Shown here: piece by piece, positions 59,189 through 64,000 of the stretch
How the letters are laid out: each line of letters opens with the position of its first letter
How positions within the stretch are numbered: position 1 is the first letter of the stretch
Source: Shimia sp040370365
GTDB lineage: Bacteria; Pseudomonadota; Alphaproteobacteria; Rhodobacterales; Rhodobacteraceae
Assembly (NCBI RefSeq): GCF_040370365.1
Contig: NZ_BAABWQ010000005.1
Coordinates: 53,262 to 117,261 of the forward strand
DNA: 64,000 nt
Direction of reading: 5' to 3'
Position numbers and translations under genes: made by a program
The notes under the pieces: model-generated
The model's input: the letters and a program-made list of their open reading frames with translations, nothing else
What the model was told of the DNA's origin: nothing
The model's database searches: none

Positions 59189-61024
59189 CTAATGCGGCGC
59201 GCTGCGTCCGTGACCAATGGCAGCTTGTAGGGATTTCACAACGACAAAAGCATCGCGCAAATGGCTGCGCTCAAAGTCTGAAAGATTGGCCGGAGCAAGG
59301 AAGTTGTCAGGGGCTGTGCCTGATTGAATTTGATGGCGTTGATGTTCCAGTCGCGTTTCGGCGATAAGGTCATAGGCGTTGAGTAAGTCGGCAACCCCTG
59401 AGGCGGACATACCCGATTGCCCGTCACGTGCGGCCTTAAGCCGAGCACGGGTGTTTGCTGGTGGCAATCGCCCTTGCAAAGCTGCAAGCCGAGCAAGATC
59501 AACTACGGGCACCACCCCGTTGTGTTTCATGTCGATCTGATGCTTGTGTTCACCGGACCGAATGGTGGCGAGTCCGCGCAGCATTCCTAGTGGCGGATGA
59601 TGTTTGAGTGCATTTGATGCCATGTGGGCGACAAAAATGGAGTTTTGCGACGCGGCGTTGAGCGTTTCATTCTGTAGGTCTGCAAAACAATCTAAAGGGC
59701 CGCCAATTGGGCGCAGGTCGAACATGACGCTTGCCAACATTTGCGCTTCTGGGTTCGGCGTGCTTATCCATCCAGCAAAATAGTCTCGCCAGACCTGCAG
59801 CGGTTGCCGCCAAAGATCCGTGGTCGCCATCATATCGCCGGGGCAATACACGTAACCGCATGTGTTGAGCCCGTCGCAAACGAATTTGGCCAGTTCTGCA
59901 AAGTAGCCATTGCGCATGTCTTCCGTGGTCGCGTCATCTAAAATCAGGCAATTGTCTTGATCACTGACCCCTGTCTGTTCCTGTCGCCCCTGAGAGCCGC
60001 AGGCCAACCAAAGATAGGGCACTGGTGGCGGGCCAAAATTGGCTTCGGCCAATGCAAGCAGGCGGCGGGTCACAGTATCGGCGACATCTGTGATCAGGCG
60101 CGTGACGACGTCGTGGCGGTGACCTGCTCCAACCAATTGCGCGAGGAGTTGAGGAATGCGAGCTGTGGTCCGAGCCATTTCTTGAGCGGTATTGGCCATG
60201 GCAATGTCGCGGACCATTTCGGCACTGGTAACAGCCTGAAAACGCGTCAGATCGGTTTGAGTGACAATGCCAACGAGTGTATTCTTGTCAACAATGGGGA
60301 TATGTCCAAATCCGTGCTCCATCATCATGTGAAGGACGTCCGAACCAATCGCGCTTGAAGGCAAGGTGTGTGGGGAAGGGGTCATGATTTCGGCGATGGC
60401 TGTGTCTGGCTTTCGATTTTCCGCCAAAATTCGGTTCACCAGGTCGCCGGTAGTGACAATGCCCAAGAGATTGTCACCATCAACCACGCAGAGGGATGAA
60501 ATTCCTGTAGACCGCATTTTTTGGGCGGCGGCGTCCACTGTTTCATGGAGGCCAATCGTTTGTGGCACACTCGCCATGATGGCGGATAATTCGGTCGTCG
60601 CGAGGTCGCCGATCGAAGCCCTCCTTTCGGAGGTTCGCGTACGATCAAAAAAACGGCGCACGGAGGCTTGTGATTGTAGCAGCGAATGGAAACTGTCGGT
60701 TGGCAACATAAGCAGCGTCGTCTCAGTTTCACAGCGCGCGCTTGTTGCCGCCCGGCCATTATTGAGTAGCCCTCGCTCGCCAAATGAATTGCGCAAGCCT
60801 AGGTGGGAGATCACGGTACCGTTGTCATCTCGCACCTCTACAGTTCCGTTATGGATAAGAAAGAGTCCCTTCAGTGGATCACCGAAGTTATAGACCGTTG
60901 AGTTTTGCGACAGCGTGAGGAGCTCAAACCTTGCGCCCAGACTTTCTAGAGTTTCATCTGAAAGGCAGTCGTATGGGTGCACTGAGCGCAGAAATCGAGT
61001 GATCTGATCTGCCGTAAGCGTCAT
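59189..61024 (-). CDS. CNMP-CBS-DUF294 nucleotidyltransferase-like signalling protein
   Basis: A 611-residue cytoplasmic protein. Domains in order: cyclic-nucleotide-binding-like (about 15-125, FGDPLKGLFLIHNGTVEV), two CBS domains (about 150-275), a DUF294 nucleotidyltransferase-like domain with WLACGSQGRQEQTGVSDQDN (about 338-358) and a C-terminal helical domain. The GS-x-GR-x-E...D-x-D pattern resembles GlnD-type transferases, so a nucleotidyl transfer activity is possible. It lies 150 bases after the symporter gene, a common neighbourhood. It probably senses adenine nucleotides or cyclic nucleotide. Confidence 0.85.
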   Translation of the reverse strand: MTLTADQITRFLRSVHPYDCLSDETLESLGARFELLTLSQNSTVYNFGDPLKGLFLIHNGTVEVRDDNGTVISHLGLRNSFGERGLLNNGRAATSARCETETTLLMLPTDSFHSLLQSQASVRRFFDRTRTSERRASIGDLATTELSAIMASVPQTIGLHETVDAAAQKMRSTGISSLCVVDGDNLLGIVTTGDLVNRILAENRKPDTAIAEIMTPSPHTLPSSAIGSDVLHMMMEHGFGHIPIVDKNTLVGIVTQTDLTRFQAVTSAEMVRDIAMANTAQEMARTTARIPQLLAQLVGAGHRHDVVTRLITDVADTVTRRLLALAEANFGPPPVPYLWLACGSQGRQEQTGVSDQDNCLILDDATTEDMRNGYFAELAKFVCDGLNTCGYVYCPGDMMATTDLWRQPLQVWRDYFAGWISTPNPEAQMLASVMFDLRPIGGPLDCFADLQNETLNAASQNSIFVAHMASNALKHHPPLGMLRGLATIRSGEHKHQIDMKHNGVVPVVDLARLAALQGRLPPANTRARLKAARDGQSGMSASGVADLLNAYDLIAETRLEHQRHQIQSGTAPDNFLAPANLSDFERSHLRDAFVVVKSLQAAIGHGRSAPH

Positions 61025-61113
61025 AGCACCACCTTGTCATGTCTGGTTGTGAGGTCACAAGTGGCGCTGAGGACACATGTCGCCGCTTGAACGAATAGGT
61101 TGGGTTAGTGAAT

Positions 61114-61140
61114 GCCCTTCCCGGAATGACCGGAAAGGGC
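61114..61140 (-). terminator. Hairpin after the symporter gene
   Basis: An 11-bp stem with one mismatch (61114-61124 with 61130-61140) and 5-base loop lies 34 bases after the symporter stop. No T-run follows on the minus strand, so it may stabilise the message or partly terminate it before the DUF294 gene. Confidence 0.5.
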
Positions 61141-61174
61141 TTGAGTAATGCGTGATGCCTTTGGGCGCTGCTGC

Positions 61175-62962
61175 TCAGTGATCCTGAGCGGCACCTGCGC
61201 CGCGGGGAACGCGCACGCTTTCGACAAGTGCTTTGATCTCCGAAGGTGTCTCTTTGGTCATGCCTGACACGATGTAAGCTACGGTAAAGTTCACTGCTGC
61301 GCCGATCGCACCGAAGCTTGTGGATTTCACCGTGCCCAAAAGCGGGTCAGCATCGGTGAAGGAATTGGTGCCCGGAATGAACAGCCAGCCTTTGTGTAAG
61401 AAGATATATACCAATGTTACACTGAGACCGGCCAGCATACCCGCGACTGCACCTGCGTTGTTAATTCTGGTGGAAAAGATTCCCATCATCAACGCCGGGA
61501 AAATCGAGGCGGCTGCCAAACCAAAGGCCAGCGCTACGGTCTGTGCGGCAAAACCCGGCGGGTTGAGACCCAACCAAGTGGCTACCGCAATTGCAACACC
61601 CATAGCGATACGTGCTGAAAGCAACTCGTTTTTCTCAGAAATCTGTGGGTTGATCGCCCCTTTGATCAGATCGTGAGAAACTGCCGAAGAGATTGCCAGC
61701 AACAGACCCGCTGCGGTGGAAAGTGCGGCTGCGAGACCGCCAGCAGCAACCAGACCAATCACCCAAGACGGAAGGTTGGCGATTTCCGGGTTGGCCAGAA
61801 CGAGGATGTCGCGGTTAAACTTGGTCAGCTCGTTGCCTTGCCAACCCTTTTCCGCCGCCATTGCCTGAAGATCAGCATCCTTGTCGTTGTAGTACTGGAT
61901 TTGGCCGTCGCCGTTCTTATCTTCCCAATCCAAAAGACCGGTTTTCTGCCATGTGGCCATCCAGTCGTATTCTGGTTCGTTCTCTATCTGCTGGGTGGTG
62001 ACTGCGTCACCTGAGATGCCGCCATTTGGCCACATCAGCTCGGATATGTTCAGGCGTGCCATCGCACCCACCGCAGGTGCGGTCAGATACAACAGTGCGA
62101 TGAACACCAGTGTCCAACCCGCGGACCAACGTGCGTCCGATACTTTGGGCACGGTGAAAAAGCGCATAATGACATGCGGCAAACCCGCAGTACCGATCAT
62201 GAGAGACAAGGTGAAGAGCACCATGTTCAGCGTATCTGCGTGGTGTGCTGTGTATTCCTTGAAACCAAGCTCGGTCACCACTGCATCCAGTTTGGCCAAC
62301 AGTGGCTCGCCCGAAGCAACGTGATCACCAAACAGACCCAAGGCAGGGATTGGATTGCCTGTCAGTTGGAGAGAGATAAAGATTGCCGGAATGGTGTAGG
62401 CGGTGATCAGAACGCAATATTGCGCCACTTGCGTGTAAGTCACACCTTTCATGCCGCCGAACACAGCGTAGGCAAACACCACACAAGCACCAATTAAGAG
62501 ACCGGCGGTGTTGGAAATCTCCAGGAAGCGACCGAAAGCCACCCCAACCCCGGTCATCTGACCGATGACATAAGTGGTGGAGGCAACAATCAGGCAGATC
62601 ACTGCAACAATGCGTGCGGTCTGACTGTAAAAACGGTCACCGATGAACTCTGATACGGTGAATTTACCAAACTTACGCAGGTAAGGCGCAAGCAAAAGCG
62701 CCAGCAGCACGTAGCCACCAGTCCACCCCATCAGGAAGGAAGAGTTGTCATAGCCGGTAAAGGCGATAAGCCCAGCCATGGAAATGAATGACGCTGCGGA
62801 CATCCAGTCCGCGGCAGTCGCCATACCATTGGTGACTGGGTGGACGCCGCGTCCGGCGGCGTAAAATTCAGATGTGGATCCCGCACGGGCCCAAATCGCG
62901 ATGCCGATGTAAAGCGCAAATGACGCGCCCACAAACAGCAGGTTGATGGCAAATTGGCTCAT
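61175..62962 (-). CDS. Sodium:solute symporter, acetate permease-like large subunit
   Basis: A 595-residue SSS-family transporter with about 13 membrane segments. ATAADWMSAASFISMAGLIAF and SEFIGDRFYSQTARIVAV are family motifs; the sodium-site region AAALSTAAGLLLAISSAVSHD is intact. A hydrophilic insertion (about 300-400: SELMWPNGGISGDAVTTQQIENEPEYDW) is typical of the DUF4212-linked ActP-like subgroup. GAGGG lies 4 bases before ATG 62962. With the small subunit it imports acetate or another short organic acid. Confidence 0.85.
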   Translation of the reverse strand: MSQFAINLLFVGASFALYIGIAIWARAGSTSEFYAAGRGVHPVTNGMATAADWMSAASFISMAGLIAFTGYDNSSFLMGWTGGYVLLALLLAPYLRKFGKFTVSEFIGDRFYSQTARIVAVICLIVASTTYVIGQMTGVGVAFGRFLEISNTAGLLIGACVVFAYAVFGGMKGVTYTQVAQYCVLITAYTIPAIFISLQLTGNPIPALGLFGDHVASGEPLLAKLDAVVTELGFKEYTAHHADTLNMVLFTLSLMIGTAGLPHVIMRFFTVPKVSDARWSAGWTLVFIALLYLTAPAVGAMARLNISELMWPNGGISGDAVTTQQIENEPEYDWMATWQKTGLLDWEDKNGDGQIQYYNDKDADLQAMAAEKGWQGNELTKFNRDILVLANPEIANLPSWVIGLVAAGGLAAALSTAAGLLLAISSAVSHDLIKGAINPQISEKNELLSARIAMGVAIAVATWLGLNPPGFAAQTVALAFGLAAASIFPALMMGIFSTRINNAGAVAGMLAGLSVTLVYIFLHKGWLFIPGTNSFTDADPLLGTVKSTSFGAIGAAVNFTVAYIVSGMTKETPSEIKALVESVRVPRGAGAAQDH

Positions 62963-62980
62963 TGTCCCTCAGATCCTTTG

Positions 62981-63238
62981 TTATTCATCAACGCCATGTT
63001 CGGAGTCGAGTTTGTTCATCTTCCAGGCGTAGAAAAAGATAAGCGCCAAGAAGACGAGGATGGATCCTTGCTGTGCAAACCAGAATCCAAGGTCGGTGCC
63101 GCCGACGGCGATGCCGCTCAGCATTGGGCGCAGCAGAATGCCGAACCCGAATGAAACCAGCGCCCATATCACGAGGCTGATCAGGATGATGCGCACATTG
63201 GCTGACCAATATGCGGCGTTGGATGAGTTGTCGGACAT
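62981..63238 (-). CDS. DUF4212 small subunit of the sodium:solute symporter
   Basis: An 85-residue protein with two membrane segments (IILISLVIWALVSFGFGILL and GSILVFLALIFFYAW) and the DUF4212 phrase FWFAQQGSI. ATG 63238 is fixed by GGAGGAG about 6 bases upstream; the frame continues 36 bases further without support. It starts the two-gene transporter unit, 18 bases before the large subunit. Confidence 0.9.
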   Translation of the reverse strand: MSDNSSNAAYWSANVRIILISLVIWALVSFGFGILLRPMLSGIAVGGTDLGFWFAQQGSILVFLALIFFYAWKMNKLDSEHGVDE

Positions 63239-63304
63239 AGAATGTCTCCTCCCTCTGTTTGTGTTCCTCAACATATGGTCGCGCGTGCGGACCTATGTTC
63301 CCCT

Positions 63305-63988
63305 TTAGGTGGTCGCTTCAGAGACCACCGCAGCGAGTTCTTGTGCGATGAAGTCAATTTTTCCCATCGCATCGATGCGTTTTAGTGTGCCTTGCCCCTC
63401 ATAGTGGGCAATCAATGGTGCCGTTTGCGCGTGGTAGGCGTTTAGTCGGCTGGCAACGGTTTCGGCGTTGTCATCTGCACGGCGTTTGAAATCTGTCCCG
63501 CCACAGTTGTCACACACGCCGTCTTTTTTGGGGGGCTTGAAACTGTCGTGGTAACCTTCGCCACAACTGCCACATGTGAAACGGCCCGAAATTCGAGCCA
63601 CCATGTTGGTGTCCTCAACTTCAAGGCTGATCGCGGCATTGATGCGCTGCCCACTGCCTGCCAGCAACTCATCCAGCGCTTCGGCCTGAGCCCCTGTGCG
63701 GGGGAAGCCGTCCAAGATCACACCCTTGGCACAATCGGTGTCTTTTAGACGGTCCTTTAAGATGGAGATTACAATTTCATCAGACACCAGATCTCCTGCG
63801 TCCATCACGGCCTTCGCAGCCAATCCAGCTTCTGTGCCGGCGGTCACGGCTGCGCGTAACAGGTCTCCGGTGGACAGTTGCACTAGGCCAAATTGCGTTT
63901 GCAATATACGGGCCTGAGTGCCTTTCCCGGCCCCGGGCGGGCCGAGCAAGATCAAAACAGGCGTGGATGTTTTTACCTTTTCCAACAT
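63305..63988 (-). CDS. adk: Adenylate kinase with zinc-type LID
   Basis: A 227-residue adenylate kinase: P-loop GPPGAGKGTQ (about 16-25), LSTGDLLR, ILDGFPRT and the LID with four cysteines in a C-x2-C...C-x2-C arrangement (FTCGSCGEGYHD and GVCDNCGG), so a structural zinc site is likely. ATG 63988 lies 12 bases from the window edge, so the ribosome site cannot be judged. It converts ATP and AMP to two ADP. The place beside an acetate-type symporter fits ATP-to-AMP acetate activation, but it may simply be the housekeeping copy. Confidence 0.9.
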   Translation of the reverse strand: MLEKVKTSTPVLILLGPPGAGKGTQARILQTQFGLVQLSTGDLLRAAVTAGTEAGLAAKAVMDAGDLVSDEIVISILKDRLKDTDCAKGVILDGFPRTGAQAEALDELLAGSGQRINAAISLEVEDTNMVARISGRFTCGSCGEGYHDSFKPPKKDGVCDNCGGTDFKRRADDNAETVASRLNAYHAQTAPLIAHYEGQGTLKRIDAMGKIDFIAQELAAVVSEATT

Positions 63989-64000
63989 GCGCTTATCCCC

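Noticed and set aside
1..64000. tRNA, rRNA, insertion sequence, prophage or CRISPR
   Set aside because: None was recognised on either strand; the pseudogenes at 6654 and 13741 show decay without visible mobile-element ends.

Overview
The window reads as a chromosomal segment of a heterotrophic alphaproteobacterium, most likely a Rhodobacterales (Roseobacter-group) species. The pointers are the gene families: several TRAP transporters, an UgpC-type ABC system with a GpdQ-like phosphodiesterase, a YtfQRT/YjfF-type furanose transporter, a DUF4212 plus sodium:solute symporter pair, malonyl-CoA decarboxylase with a MatB-like ligase, and many GntR/LysR regulators. The DNA is moderately GC-rich and densely coded. 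I see no rRNA, tRNA, insertion sequence, phage gene or CRISPR array.

Layout. (1) 1-3518: the end of malonyl-CoA decarboxylase, a malonyl-CoA synthetase-like ligase and a D-lactate/glycolate-type FAD oxidase. (2) 3657-7275: a LysR regulator divergent from doxX, a two-domain VOC protein and cytochrome b561, followed by a decayed ferric-reductase-like membrane gene. (3) 7419-14016: a LysR regulator divergent from a Ugp-like ABC importer (ATPase, two permeases, binding protein) and a GpdQ-like phosphodiesterase, then a truncated second phosphodiesterase. (4) 14013-28825: a sugar-acid island with a minus-strand operon (IlvD/Edd dehydratase, 2-hydroxyacid dehydrogenase, Gfo/Idh/MocA oxidoreductase), two 3-hydroxyisobutyrate-dehydrogenase-like genes, two GntR regulators, a TRAP system with unusually large permeases, a galactarolactone-cycloisomerase-like enzyme, a DMT permease and a GMC oxidoreductase. 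(5) 29045-38044: one long operon: AldA-type aldehyde dehydrogenase, YtfQ/R/T/YjfF importer, enolase-superfamily sugar-acid dehydratase, zinc-type alcohol dehydrogenase and KduD-like SDR. A perfect palindrome before it (29019-29033) recurs in near-identical form before the TRAP operon (19717-19731), so one GntR/FadR-type regulator may control both.

(6) 38375-46367: a probable zinc-starvation island and the most interesting part of the window. It holds a FecBCD-type ABC importer, a DMT exporter, a GNAT acetyltransferase, and an operon of a His-rich periplasmic DUF2796 protein, an ABC ATPase, an FtsX-like permease and a Tat-exported DUF3299 protein. Three Zur-like palindromes sit at 41254-41271, 42254-42270 and 46350-46367, in front of these units.

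(7) 46970-56605: a hexuronate/pectin-derived uronate module: GntR regulator, uxaC, TRAP dctPQM, kdgF, kduI, kduD, uxuB, uxuA, with a clear promoter whose -10 is overlapped by a perfect palindrome. Its products converge on 2-keto-3-deoxygluconate; no kdgK or kdgA is present here. (8) 57238-63988: a minus-strand group of adenylate kinase, DUF4212 and acetate-type symporter subunits, a CNMP-CBS-DUF294 protein, a small membrane protein and a membrane-anchored DnaQ-like exonuclease.

A recurring design is a strong hairpin just after each of four binding-protein genes and before the next cistron, which should favour expression of binding proteins over the downstream genes.
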